Shown in pieces: positions 53,350-64,000 of a stretch of 64,000 nt of DNA. The notes beneath the pieces were generated by a model that saw nothing but the letters and a program-made list of their open reading frames with translations, ran no database searches and had not been told where the DNA came from. The DNA is taken from assembly GCA_034670405.1 (NCBI GenBank), contig JAXDDX010000004.1, positions 6,981,001 through 7,045,000 of the forward strand, given 5' to 3'. The DNA comes from Hoplostethus atlanticus (taxonomy: Eukaryota; Chordata; Actinopteri; Trachichthyiformes; Trachichthyidae). The translations under genes and the position numbers were made by a program. Each line of letters opens with the position of its first letter. Position 1 is the stretch's first letter.

Positions 53350-53465
53350 GAGTTAAGAGCGGCAGTGGCTATCCTTCAGATGTTCAAGCCCTGGTGACGG
53401 CCAGCTTCCGCCCTGCTGAAGTGTCCTTGAGCAAAACAGTTAATACCAGCTCCAGAAGTGCAAGA
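53350..53465 (+). mobile_element. Degenerate SINE-like remnant near dio3
   Basis: gatgttcaagccctggtgac resembles a tRNA B-box region, and ctgaagtgtccttgagcaaa is a hallmark body sequence of teleost tRNA-derived SINEs. The A-box half is not clear and the tail is missing. It lies about 330 bases upstream of the dio3 TATA box. Confidence 0.6.
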
Positions 53466-53754
53466 TAAGATAACCATTATCTTTATTCTGCTCAGAACTC
53501 ATTCAGGGCCATATCTTCTGAACTAGGTCCAAAAAATAATTTATTTGATTTCTAGCAGCCTGTTAATAATAACAAACGAAATTATCATCATCTTCGGTTA
53601 TGTGAAATTCAGGCTTTCTATAGTGGCCACCTCTCGCTAAATAACGCACTCCTGCGGCGCACCCTTTCCCACTAGCCTAGGCTTTTGGCTGTAAATCAAA
53701 GCTGTGGAGTTGACAGAAGGTAATCCCCACCATGTGAGGCCTTGGCCCCAGTTT

Positions 53755-53766
53755 GGAGGCGGGGTG
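53755..53766 (+). promoter_or_regulatory. GC box of dio3 promoter
   Basis: ggaggcggggtg lies 25 bases before the TATA box; a plausible Sp1-type site. Confidence 0.5.
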
Positions 53767-53790
53767 TTATTCATTCAAATCTGCCGGTGC

Positions 53791-53798
53791 TATAAAAA
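53791..53798 (+). promoter_or_regulatory. TATA box of dio3
   Basis: TATAAAAA, 91 bases before the ATG. Transcription would be expected to start near 53820, giving a 5' UTR of about 65-70 bases. GC box plus TATA box fits the known architecture of vertebrate DIO3 promoters. Confidence 0.75.
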
Positions 53799-53888
53799 GA
53801 GGGGAAGTTGCAAGTAACCTAACTTCAACCCGCAGGATCGTGGCGCACAAGGACGCACACCGGTCAGGGGTTATTATTATAAATCATA

Positions 53889-54674
53889 ATGAATACTGTT
53901 AAGTCTATTAAAAATGCAATAGTCTGCCTTGTCCTGCTTCCTCGTTTTCTCATGGCAGCCGTGATGTTTTGGCTGCTTGACTTTTTATGCATAAGGAAAA
54001 GGGTGTTCTTCCGGATGCGGGAGCAAGAGGGAGATGCCATCGATCCCCCACTGTGCATATCCGATTCCAATCGCATGTTCAGCCTGGAGTCCCTCAAGGC
54101 GGTCTGGCACGGACATAAATTGGACTTTCTGAAAGCAGCGCATCTCGGACACGGAGCGCCCAACACCGAAGTTGTGCAGCTGGAGGATCAGAGGCGAAGC
54201 CGGATCCTCGATTACGCAAAGGACCAGAGACCGCTCATCCTCAACTTTGGCAGCTGCACCTGACCGCCGTTCATGGCGCGCCTGAAGGCTTTCCAGGGAG
54301 TTGTGCAACAGTACGCAGACATCGCAGACTCTCTAGTTGTGTATATAGAAGAAGCGCACCCCTCCGACGGCTGGATGAGCTCTGACGCGCCCTACCAGAT
54401 TCCCAAACACCGGTGTCTGGAGGACAGGCTGCACGCTGCGCAGCTGATGCACCTGGAGGTCCCCAGCTGCCTGGTTGTCGTCGACAGCATGGAAAACTCC
54501 TCCAACGCTGCGTACGGAGCTTATTTCGACAGACTTTATATACTCCAAGACGGGAAGATAGTTTACCAGGGAGGCAGAGGACCTGAGGGATATCGAATCT
54601 CAGAGCTAAGAGACTGGCTTGATCAATACAGAAAAAGCATGGGGAAAGCCAGAAATGTAGTTATTAATGTGTAG
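53889..54674 (+). CDS. dio3: Type 3 iodothyronine deiodinase (selenoprotein, intronless)
   Basis: Inactivates thyroid hormone by inner-ring deiodination (T4 to reverse T3, T3 to T2) at cell membranes. The frame has 261 codons, including a TGA at 54261-54263 (codon 125) that must be read as selenocysteine: NFGSCT-Sec-PPFMARL is the DIO3 active site. Residues about 10-34 form the single membrane anchor ([20 protein letters not shown]). A thioredoxin-like fold follows, with the deiodinase insert [10 protein letters not shown] at 153-162. His157, His174 and Arg230 lie 32, 49 and 105 residues after Sec, the same offsets as the catalytic and hormone-binding residues of mammalian DIO3. A single exon is normal for this gene. 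The ATG has A at -3. Length is slightly below mammalian DIO3. A caller reading TGA as stop would split it into 124- and 133-residue pieces. The a or b paralogue is undetermined. Confidence 0.98.
54261..54263 (+). other. dio3: Selenocysteine codon (UGA) of dio3
   Basis: In-frame TGA at codon 125, flanked by conserved GSCT and PPFMARL. Homology continues in the same frame to the TAG at 54672-54674, so it is recoded and not a mutation. Confidence 0.97.
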
Positions 54675-54979
54675 AAGAGTTATGATCATTTAGAGCTGCT
54701 ATGAAAAAACATCAATGCTGCAAATGTTCAGTATTACAACTCCAGCTAGATACAGTTTTTCAGGAATACGCTATTACTGGTTTGAGTTTATTTATTTATT
54801 TTCTAGTATTTGGTCAGTGTAGTAGGATATACTACAGTAGGCTACTTCATTTTATATTGGACATCTGTTTGTGAGCAAGAGTATTTTTGTGACAACATTT
54901 TTGTTTTCATTTCTTATCCTAGTGTGAATGAGTCTAAGGAATGAATCAGGGTCGTGTGTCTTTGGCATGACCATGCTCT

Positions 54980-55037
54980 TCAGTATTGTTGTGAAGTTCG
55001 GTTTTTAAACGGATTCAAACCAGAGAACCGATACTGA
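54980..55037 (+). promoter_or_regulatory. SECIS element in dio3 3' UTR
   Basis: A hairpin about 310 bases after the stop has the SECIS parts in order. A lower stem tcagta/tactga (54980-54985 with 55032-55037) leads to a quartet GTGA at 54991-54994 opposite GA at 55030-55031. The upper stem is gttc+ggttt with aaacc+gaac, and the apical loop begins ttAAA (AAA at 55007-55009), twelve bases after GTGA. SECIS elements recruit SBP2/EFSec to recode UGA. The upper stem has a three-base bulge, and the flanking sequence can make an alternative longer helix (54964-54986 with 55046-55071), so the exact fold needs a folding program. Confidence 0.7.
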
Positions 55038-55136
55038 TGTCTCTCATACTGGAGATCACGGTGAACATGCCGTCTTTTACCTTGAACTAAATTGTTTTGT
55101 AAATAGTGTTCATTTTTATGGATTTATTTTTCATAT

Positions 55137-55142
55137 AATAAA
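55137..55142 (+). terminator. AATAAA polyadenylation signal of dio3
   Basis: Canonical hexamer 463 bases after the stop and about 100 bases after the SECIS; T/GT-rich sequence follows. Predicts a transcript of about 1.3 kb ending near 55160. Confidence 0.75.
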
Positions 55143-55159
55143 ATGCTTTGTTCTAATTC

Positions 55160-56980
55160 TCTGTTGTATTCTTTTACGAAAGTACTTTTATTCTGTAAGT
55201 TGTGTTGTGACTTGGGTTCAAGGTAGAGGAGCCGGTTACGTTTTTTTGTTTTATTTGTTTTTGCATATTTATTTATAGGTTTAAAATTGGTCTCACTAGT
55301 TGTCTGAATAGCCAAGAAAAAAGATGAAGGGTTAATGGACAATTTCCTGCGCATCCTAAATAAAGCAGAACACCAGACTTTTGCTGGATTAATATCCCTT
55401 TTGAGGTACCATCAATCAAACTGGAAAATGTGAAATTACTTTTATTAGAGAACGAGTGGGAAAGCATCTTCTCAAAATCTCCCCAGACAACAGCCTGGCA
55501 TCTTTGAATTGCAGCAAAACCGTCGAACATCTATATCTAGATTAGAATAATTTAGGGTGAAATAAAAAAGAGGATGCAGTGTGTCACTTCTGAACTAAAA
55601 TGGTCTGCACACCAAAACAATCCAGTTTTGGCATAAGTAATTGCCGTGAGTTCTTTTATTCAGTTAAAATCTAGTAAACTAAATAGTTTGCACAGTGACT
55701 CAACATGAGACATATTTAACAAAAAAAAATCAAGATGAAATGTGCCATTTTGATCAAATCTCAATCTCAATCCTATTTTTTTCTCCTTAGTTCAATAGTT
55801 AATAGTTAATATTTTGCAATATTTTCATTTGGATTCTTGTGAAGTCCTAATTATTCTTCAAAGATTAAAAGCCAACCTCCAAACTATATTTTTCCAAGAA
55901 TATTGCCCGACTTTGGGTAATGCTTCCTTTTTTTTCATATCAAGGGTACAGTGGGATGTCTGTGAGACAACACACAAACCATATCATCTTTGATTTGTGG
56001 TGAAGTACACTTTGTATAGATATTGATTCAAATGTAACATGTCTTTGATTAATATAGTGGTGCAGATGTCTTTTTGTAAGAGTTTCATCACTAATAATTA
56101 GAAAAGGATAATCACACCTCATCCCATTATGCTGAATGATACATCAACTGGACGCGTCTTAACACCATATTTTCAAGGCTTAATGCACCAGTCCCAGTGA
56201 AATAGTGGTAAGAGTGGGGGGGGGGGGGGGGCTACTGCACACTGCACACCAATTTCACCTGTGTTTATTTAAATGGTTTTGGGTCCCATGCCATTCTTGT
56301 GTATCTGAAAATATATCTCATTTTAAGTAAACGCCAGTATAAATTGTGTAATTTCCTAATTTCCCCCCCAAAATTACTTAATTGAGCCTTAGTACAATGT
56401 CTGAAGCCGACACAATGGTGATACAATGGAGCAATGCCAGAATGTCAGAAATATCAGAAAGAAATGACTCAGGAAATTAGATATTAACACTGACATAATT
56501 TGGACATAGAAATAGGCTTGGTTCCATATAGTAAGCACCTCCAGCTTTCTAGGCACCATTATTCATGGAGAACTTTGTAATAGAGCCAATACTAACTCCA
56601 GCAAGGAAAGGCAACTGGGGAAAAAAGTATTGTAGATAAAATAATCAGCTTCAATGACGACATAAAGGTACTCACAGTTCTTAAAGTTGCCACAACACGT
56701 TGCCTACGTATCCAATCCATCCAATTATTTTTCTTTCAACGGTACAGTAACTGCAACAAAGAAAATGATTAAGTTGACAAATGTATTGTGACTCCATTTT
56801 AACCTAAATTTAAGAGTGAGATGCAGAGTGCCTCCTGCCCTGCCATAACTATACCTGTATACCATAAGCAAGTCATAATCAGTTCATCATCATCATTTGG
56901 CTATTGGTTCTCCCTGTCAAATAATGGCATCAACCCTTAAGCTTTTTCCTATAATGACCATTTAATGTTTAAAATCAATG
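55160..56980. other. Intergenic DNA downstream of dio3
   Basis: No gene recognised. Contains a 16-base G run (56216-56231); otherwise AT-rich and featureless to me. Confidence 0.65.
56216..56231. repeat. Homopolymer G run (16 G)
   Basis: Uninterrupted G run; length may be unreliable in the assembly. Confidence 0.9.
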
Positions 56981-57476
56981 TATGTAATAAATATGACCAG
57001 ATCGGGTTGTACGGGGAAGCCGGCGGCTGAGATTAGAAATAGGCTGGTGAAAATTGACAGGCTCGGATAAAAGAAAATGTAGGGGCAAATTAGAGATCTA
57101 ATTAGAGATGAGATCACCAGTATACTCTCCACTCGTGGTGCCGGCTCACCCCTGAAAAGTTCACTTGGTGTTTCCTGGGCTGAATGTTTTTTCTCACAGT
57201 TTGATTTAGTTTCCTTAGACACTCTCGCCAACTTAGTTCTGTCATTTAAACCCACGACCTGCATGCTTGACCCTCTTCCCCTCAATTCTCTCAATTCTCT
57301 TAATGATCAATCGGTCGCTCTCCACTGCACTCCGCCTTTAAAACAGCCGAAATCAAGCCATTATTGAAAAACCAAACCTTGATCGTGAAGTACTTCAGAA
57401 CTACAGACCAATCTCAAATCTGCCCTTCCTCTCCAAAATACTTGAACGAACTGTAGCCAGCCAATTTACGGATTTC

Positions 57477-58211
57477 TTGTCAAAAACAATCTATTTGATC
57501 CCTTTCAATCTGGCTTTAGAACTTTCCACTCCACCGAAACTGCACTCACAAGTGATCAATAATCTCCTGTTAGCTATTGACTCCAACACAACCTCAGCTG
57601 TATTGCTACTTGACCTGAGTGCAGCCTTCGACACAATTGATCATACAATACTCTTGAATCGTCTTGAAAATTATACTGGTATCAGGGGATCAGCACCTTC
57701 TTGGTTTAGGTCTTATCTACTTGATTGATCACACCGCGTCTTTTACAACAACATGACCTCAGAGTGTTGCAATGTGGACTTTGGTGTGCCACAGGGCTCT
57801 ATAGGCCCACTACTATTCTCTATCTATATGTTACCACTCGTTAACATCATTCGCAAATTCGGCATTAACTTCCACTGTTACGCCGATGACACTAAAATTG
57901 ACATACCCGTCAAACCTACCGATAACACCCAATTTCAAAAATTAGAGGCCTGCCTATCAGAGGTCAGATGTTGGATGTCTCTAAACTTCTTACTTCTTAA
58001 TGCCAACAAAACCGAGATGCTGATTGTAGGACCAGCTAGACATAGGCATCTGTTTGAGAATAGTACTCAAAATTTTGATAGTTGTGTAATCTCCCAGAGC
58101 CCATACGTTAAAAACCTTGGGGTTAAATTCGACCCTACCCTCTCATTGGAGTTGCATATTAAGGAGACTACTATCATCTTCGCAATATTGCCAAGATTCG
58201 ACCCATGCTAA
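57477..58211 (+). pseudogene. LINE reverse transcriptase ORF, interrupted
   Basis: Two adjoining open stretches, 57477-57728 and 57753-58211, share one frame and are separated by a TGA at 57726-57728. The first carries [11 protein letters not shown] (first catalytic Asp region), the second VPQGS and YADD (catalytic Asp pair). The catalytic residues themselves are intact. After about 58160 the frame shifts, but recognisable C-terminal LINE text (LNTKKFDHITPILSSLRWLP-like) continues in another frame. Confidence 0.8.
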
Positions 58212-58610
58212 CAGGCAGACGCAGAAATTTTAGTACATGTCTTTATATCATCGAGAATTGATCATTGCAATGTCCTCTTTTCGGGGTTACCTACTGGGTG
58301 CACTAAAACACTCCAACTGGTTCAGAATGCTGCTCCCAGAATCCTGATCAACACTAAGAAATTCGACCACATAACGCCCATCCTGTCCTCATTACGCTGG
58401 CTCCCAATTCAGGCCAGGTGTGACTTCAAGGTGCTTCTACTTACATATAAATCATTACATGGGCACCGTCCTACTTATCAGATCTGATCAAACCATGCGC
58501 CCTCAGATCTCAGGACGCTGGCTACCTGTCTATCCCAGCAGTCAAAAAGAAAACTGCAGGTAACAGAACCTTTTCTTACCGGGCTCCCCATCAAAGTCTT
58601 TAAGTCAAGG

Positions 58611-59292
58611 CTTAAAACCTAGACCAGTTAGCTCACCCTAGCTCAGGTTCCTGCCGATGGATACTAGCATCCTGCCTACATGTCCTATTCTCCTGGTCAA
58701 CCTGCTCCTGTCCATTGACACTGGTCATGTTTGTCTGTGTGAGTGAGTGTGCGTGTATGGGTGCCCCACATCAGATCTGGATTTCCCACCCAAATAAACT
58801 TTTATGCACTGTATATACGCTGCTTGCCCAAACTCGGCATCTATTGCACGCCCGACCGTCCTGGTAGGGGGATTCCTCTCTGAGTAGCCCCTCCCAAGGT
58901 TTCTTCATTTTTTCCTAAAAGGTTTTGTGGGAGTTTTTCCTTGTCCTCTGTCTTAAAACCTAGACCAGTTAGCTCACCCTAGCTCAGGTTCCTGCTGATG
59001 GATACTAGCATCCTGCCTACATGTCCTATTCTCCTGGTCAACCTGCTCCTGTCCATTGACACTGGTCATGTTTGTCTGTGTGAGTGAGTGTGCGTGTATG
59101 GGTGCCCCACATCAGATCTGGATTTCCCACCCAAATAAACTTTTATGCACTGTATAGACGCTGCTTGCCCAAACTCGGCATCTATTGCACGCCCGACCGT
59201 CCTGGTAGGGGGATTCCTCTCTGAGTAGCCCCTCCCAAGGTTTCTTCATTTTTTCCTAAAAGGTTTTGTGGGAGTTTTTCCTTGTCCTCTGT
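58611..59292. repeat. 341-bp tandem duplication within the LINE 3' region
   Basis: 58611-58951 and 58952-59292 are head-to-tail copies beginning cttaaaacctagaccagtta and ending cttgtcctctgt. I see only two differences: c/t in cctgc(c/t)gatgg and t/g in tata(t/g)acgc. That implies a recent duplication or an assembly artefact. Confidence 0.95.
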
Positions 59293-59769
59293 GAGGGTCC
59301 AAAGCTAGGGGATGTTGTGTACTAACCAATTATTGTTCTCACACGTTGGGCACTGTGAAGCCCTTTGAGACTGTAACGGTGATTAAGGGCTATACAAATA
59401 AATGAGATTTGAAATGTGATTTAACTCATCTAGCCACTTCATTGCTTTGGTCCACATTTGTCTTTGACACATTAAGTCCTTCCACACAGAAATATGTTCC
59501 TCTGGTGTTTATTCCACATAAAACCTTTGGGAGATTTAGGTTCCAGCAATTAATTAAATAGATTACATCCATGGCACTGTTTGCATATTCCTTGGATATT
59601 GAGATATGGCCATTCCCAGTACCGGTACCCCAAGAGACAGTAAGAGTTTTTTGGCAGAAAAGAGAATAAGTCCAATGCCCTTAGAGAAGGTGCTGCTGGC
59701 TTATTGATATCTGACTGAAGGGATTTTGTTCAGTGACCTCCCCTCAGTGCTCATCTGGAACATATCTAA

Positions 59770-59789
59770 GACACACACACACACGCACG

Positions 59790-59823
<34 letters not shown>
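59770..59823. repeat. (CA)n microsatellite
   Basis: CA tract with CGCACG interruptions, alternating purine/pyrimidine throughout. Confidence 0.95.
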
Positions 59824-59829
<6 letters not shown>

Positions 59830-60329
59830 ATGTGCAGTCAACAGCAGACATGGGTACCTGTTTGGATGAAATAACACATTTACTTTATTCATGTGCACCC
59901 CTGAAAAGAAAAACATGAGTGGAATGCTTTGAATCTGGTTTATTGTCACGGGTAATTCTCCATGGATGTTGAGTTTCATTTGTCAGTAGAGAGGTAATAG
60001 AGAACTAGGGTTTAAGGGTCACAGGCTTGGGGGGAAATTTAACTTTTGCTGTTCTGTTTTGTTTTATGACACTTCTTTTATGAGGGAACACTGCAGACCA
60101 TAATGGATCTGCTGAAGTGGAATTTCAGCCTCTCTAGTCAGCTTTGAAGGTAAGGGCCCCTCTCTCTCCAGGGTCATAACTCCGCAAATGAATGTCTGGT
60201 GGTGGAGATGCTGGGCCTCAGCAGGCCCGTCATGTAGGACACATAAAGTTTTCACATAACCCTGTGAGATTCTAGCAAAAAGGTTGAGCCCTAACCATAC
60301 TCCTAGCATTCTAACTAAGTCTGGTTGTA

Positions 60330-60420
60330 TTGGTGTCCTTGTGGCTCAGCAGGCAAAAGTGCAAAACCCAGGAAGTGACTTTAACATTGTGACCCAGTAC
60401 CCAGGGTGATTTTATAGGGA
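60330..60420 (+). mobile_element. Possible SINE remnant (tRNA-like head)
   Basis: gtggctcagcaggcaaaag matches the A-box pattern TGGCTCAGYNGG. A convincing B box is missing. Similar head at 42107. Confidence 0.3.
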
Positions 60421-61417
60421 TGTATGGGCACATTTCCTATTGCAGAACTGTTAGCGTTGCTATGAATGAAAGCTCATCCAGGAGTAAAAGCACACTTTGA
60501 GCCAAACTGCCTCCAATTCATTCTCAGTGGAGCAGGTCGAGCACATAGAATGACATCACAGATTACATTTTGGCTAGAGAGACCACAAACATGTTCACAA
60601 GTATTGATTGAATTAGCTAAGGTCAAAGGAATAGTATGAGAAAGTTGTTTTAGAGCGGATTTTCTCTTTAAGTCATTTTCTTAAGAAGAACTTATAATGC
60701 CAGGTTGTGTGAAGCAGGTAACCCGTTTTCCAAGAAAGCTTGTAACCACTGCTGGTTAGATAACTTACATCTCATAAAGCTATTGTATTAGCCACCCAGC
60801 CCTCACTATGCAGACGCTTATGTAACCACTACCTGATGTGTAAATCTAGTGGACTGGCAGAGATTTCAAGGCTGCTCTTTGTGGTTCGGGATATGGTGTA
60901 ACACAGCAGGAGTCTATGAGCCATTTTACAAAAAAGCTCAATCAGTATTTGCTCAAGAAGTGGCCTCTTTTGTGAGAGATGCTTTGTTTTAGAAGAGAGA
61001 CACTGATTGCTACCCAAACGGTGAACCAAAGGGCTCAAAATTACATAATAGTGTTGTACTAAAGCATGTGTATATTATGTGGGGAGTACAGCACTTATCC
61101 CTGACTCCTCCAAAGTGCTGTATTGTTGCTCAACAGAAGAGCAGTGAAATGAAAACCAAGCTATATTACCTACAGTAACACCATAATAGAAAAATGTTGA
61201 TAGTGGCACCTACACTTGTTTGCTTTTCAAGGTATAAGGGGAACAGCCAGCAAACTGTACTGTGCTGCATATTCGTTTCTTAACAGACGGAAAGTTATTC
61301 TTTGAGTGACATTTGGTTATTTTAATAAATATGACAACATTGGGACCGGAGTAATGTGTGCAGGCTCCAGGTTTTATTCATGTTTTGTCTTCTGCCACAC
61401 AACTGGATTTAAGCATT

Positions 61418-61419
<2 letters not shown>

Positions 61420-61473
<54 letters not shown>

Positions 61474-61487
61474 TGTATATGTGTGTT
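61420..61487. repeat. (GT)n microsatellite
   Basis: GT tract with two AT interruptions near its end. Confidence 0.95.
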
Positions 61488-62238
61488 CTTTCCTAAAAAT
61501 TTAAAACCATTGGTTGTTGTAAGTTTCCTTCGTTGCGATCACTTCATGCTGAACTGGCTATGGCCTTCCCCTCTCTCCTGTTGGATGGATGACACCTGGT
61601 GGTCATTCTCTGAGACGACATGACTTTTCACAAATTTTCAGAGGCTGCATTAGATGTTGCTGTCTTCCTAGGATTGAATTTGAACATTACCAAGGGCTAC
61701 AAGAACTTCCTGTTGTGTTTTGTCACTGATTTCTAAACTTCCAGCGATGTTTCATGGCCAACACAAAAATACAAAATCGCACTTTAATGGTATGAAAGTG
61801 CTTTCCACAAAGCACAGATTGCAATATAGACACAGGATCAATTAACAAGTGATTTTGTTTCTCAAATATGAATAGTTGATGGTACACTAGGCAACTTTGC
61901 AGCAAGAAGAACTGTTTTGAACTTCAATATCCAGAAATCATGTTACAGTCGGCAGTAAACGGTGCACGCTTATATTTACCAACCTGGCCGGTGTGTGATA
62001 CTGAAGGAAACCAAAGGAATGAGAGACAGATGTTTAAACATCTGATGTTGATGAAGTTCATATTTCTCTGTACAGAGCACTAGCTGCAGTTTAGGAGACA
62101 GTTTGTATTTTGCTCTTTTGATTCATCACTTCCTGTGGGTAGTTCATACCTGACACCAGAATTTCATTTTGGCAAATAGGGCGAATCTACAGGGTCTCAG
62201 TTAGGGGGGATGGGACACTCTTGCCTAGTGTAACTTTA

Positions 62239-62674
62239 CAGTTTTTGTCAGTTGCTTTGGCTCAATTCTCGAATGACAGTTGAAGTCGTCAAAACAATAT
62301 GTGAAATTCTTCACGATATTTTGTTACTTGTGCACAACAGAAAGAGCATTTCTCATTCTTTGTTACCATTTGTTGTTTTAGCACATTTAGGCAAATGACT
62401 AAGCACAATTGTCTACAATTTGAACAATTATTGGTTGTATATGTCTTTGTGATCAAAATAGATTATGTTTTACTCTCCAAAATATGTTAGAATTCATGCA
62501 GAATAGTCCATCTAATTGTCAAAATCTGCCGAGCCCACATTTCATAAATTGCATTGATATGGAGTGGCCATAAAGTCTGCTAAATTGATAAATTCGTTGT
62601 CAGGTGAAACTCAAACTTCACTAACAAACTTAAATATGTTTCGAGAAATGTGCCAAAGCAATTGAGAAAAACTG
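62239..62674. mobile_element. 436-bp MITE with terminal inverted repeats and TA flanks
   Basis: The left end reads cagtttttgtcagttgcttt ggctcaattctcgaa; the reverse complement of the right end reads cagtttttctcaattgcttt ggcacatttctcgaa. The arms are about 35 bases with about 6 mismatches. Both ends are flanked by TA, as expected for Tc1/mariner-type target duplications. There is no coding capacity inside. The superfamily assignment rests on the TA flanks. Confidence 0.8.
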
Positions 62675-64000
62675 TAATGCAGGATACAGTAGTGTAGGTG
62701 GCAATTGGCACCACAAGATGGAGACAGAGACTGTTCTCTGAAACTGGTCTGAGTTCAGGGACAGCTTGCAGAGTTGCTGATAAAATTACATTTATCTTTC
62801 AGTTGATAATCAATGTGTTGGCTCAAGTGAGGTATTTATTAAGGATCACAGAAAAACACCCCAGATACTAAACCGTCTGCATTGCTTAAACATTCTGATA
62901 ACCTGACCCAACTATACATGATGGCCTATGTCTATAAACCTAAATGCTACAGCGTTCAAAAGACTGGAGATTCATTGGTGACCATTAACGTCTTGTTAAA
63001 CAAGCATTTAAATCACTGCACTCATTCAAACAAGTAATGCAGAAAATATATGTTGGATGGTAGCTGTTTGCCAAATAGCATGTGGAAGGCAAAAATACAT
63101 TATAAAGAACTGAGGGCGACTCAGGTTCACCAAGATAATCACAATTGGATGTGGTCAAGGGTCAAAAACCTGCTATTAACTTTTACAATGGCCATTGGCA
63201 GTACCACTATATAGTTTTGAAAGCAGATGATGGAAAGTAAAGAGGAACTGAAGCACCATGGGGTCTTCATATGCCACTGACAGTAACCTTTTCAGCTGTG
63301 CAGAGTTATATATTTTATTAAAGGCAATGAAAAACACAACAAAGCAATATCTGGCCAAAGCACAATAGCAAATAATCCTAAACTGTAACAAATACTGATG
63401 GTCACAGTAAGAGCCCCAGTAAGGTGTGTGCTTATAACTGACCACTACAATCATAAGATGACCAAGATGTCATATTTCTAGTGTTGACATTATTTCAACT
63501 CAAAACCCATTGCCCTCAAATAATGTCACGATCTGAACTAAAGCCAAACATGTACCATTTTACCTTCACCTGAACTGCAGGGGTTAAAAACAACAACACA
63601 GTCATCTTCATATCAGCAGCCAGTGAATATAAATATTTTACATCCAATATGTTTTACATGTGTAAGTATGTTCACTGAGTAACAGACCAATTCCTAGGGG
63701 TGTTTCACTATTCATGAACTCACTTCGTCCGCATCATGAATTGGTGGCCATGTTACCAAAACCAATAACCTTATACTGTTAGAGTATTGAGTCCAGGGCT
63801 CAAAGATGCTACAGAGATGGTACATTACCTGTAAAGTTCAAGTATTGACAGAAAGAAAAATCTGAAACCGAGTTAAATCACAAGTGAGGTTGAACCTGCT
63901 TGATTAATGGCTGACTGGTAGATATCCATGACATCCATATACATATAAATAGGAGAGATTAGCATTTAGAGAATCATGGAATAGGCCACGTTAATACATC
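62675..64000. other. Intergenic DNA, no gene seen
   Basis: No recognisable coding sequence, RNA gene or repeat beyond ordinary AT-rich sequence. Confidence 0.6.

Larger units (their letters stand above)
57120..59420 (+). mobile_element. L2-type LINE, long 3' portion with reverse transcriptase
   Basis: Reverse transcriptase blocks in order: [20 protein letters not shown] (about 57390-57450), [36 protein letters not shown] (about 57600-57660), FGVPQGSIGPLLFSIYML (about 57780), YADD (57879-57890) and SLNFLLLNANKTEMLIVGP (to about 58035). After that come a C-terminal region (to about 58560) and a 3' UTR with agcccctcccaaggtttctt and ggagtttttccttgtcc. The element ends near gggctatacaaataaatgag, as L2-group fish LINEs do. 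Upstream endonuclease is absent (5' truncated). At least one frameshift and one stop (57726-57728, TGA) interrupt the frame. Its blocks are better preserved than those of the other two LINE remnants, suggesting a younger insertion. Confidence 0.88.
59421..62236. other. Intergenic DNA, no gene seen
   Basis: Holds a CA tract (59770-59823), a GT tract (61420-61487) and a possible SINE head near 60333. No coding homology recognised. Confidence 0.65.

Noticed and set aside
54261-54263. Reading the TGA in dio3 as an inactivating stop
   Set aside because: Strict DIO3 homology resumes immediately in the same frame, UGA at this position is the family's selenocysteine codon, and a SECIS-like hairpin follows.
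53864-54308. Minus-strand open frames opposite dio3
   Set aside because: Shadow frames produced by the GC-rich dio3 coding sequence. An antisense noncoding RNA (DIO3OS in mammals) cannot be inferred from them.

Overview
The window is vertebrate nuclear DNA, most likely from a teleost fish. Two genes are recognisable: a split ppp2r5c gene and an intronless dio3 gene. Both have spliceosomal or vertebrate regulatory features (GT-AG introns, AATAAA signals, a TATA box, and a SECIS-like hairpin). The background is AT-rich and carries many long GT/CA and CT microsatellites, L2-type LINE remnants with YADD reverse transcriptase motifs, and PIF-Harbinger and hAT fragments. This repeat mix is typical of ray-finned fish. 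I cannot name the species, or say which duplicate (a or b) each gene is.

Region 1 (1-19350): ppp2r5c, plus strand, gamma regulatory (B56/B') subunit of protein phosphatase 2A. I could join fourteen coding exons (2230-2323 to 16272-16406) with every codon phase matching. They give 525 residues, against 524 for human gamma-3 from memory, and residue numbering matches the human protein at the substrate-binding pocket. Intron 1 holds a decayed PIF-Harbinger transposon. Long GT tracts touch two splice sites. The 3' UTR is about 2.7-2.9 kb and has several polyadenylation signals.

Region 2 (19350-53340): about 34 kb with no gene I can recognise. It holds a perfect 15-bp hairpin, a hAT transposase (BED finger) fragment, two minus-strand LINE remnants, several short mobile-element tails, microsatellites and palindromes. 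Any cis-regulatory DNA for dio3 would have to be found by cross-species comparison.

Region 3 (53340-55160): dio3, plus strand, type 3 iodothyronine deiodinase, a single-exon selenoprotein. It has a GC box, a TATA box, 261 codons with an in-frame UGA at codon 125 for selenocysteine, a SECIS-like hairpin in the 3' UTR and an AATAAA signal. A SINE-like remnant lies just upstream.

Region 4 (55160-64000): no host gene seen. It contains a long plus-strand L2-type LINE with a nearly exact 341-bp tandem duplication in its 3' part, a 436-bp MITE with clear inverted ends, and microsatellites.

The two genes do not form an operon. Their linkage is the conserved DIO3-PPP2R5C neighbourhood (human 14q32), but here ppp2r5c lies upstream of dio3 on the same strand, whereas in human DIO3 lies upstream of PPP2R5C. 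I found no convincing new biological system. The most useful leads are the splice sites abutting GT repeats, the selenoprotein signals, the gene-order change and the recent tandem duplication.
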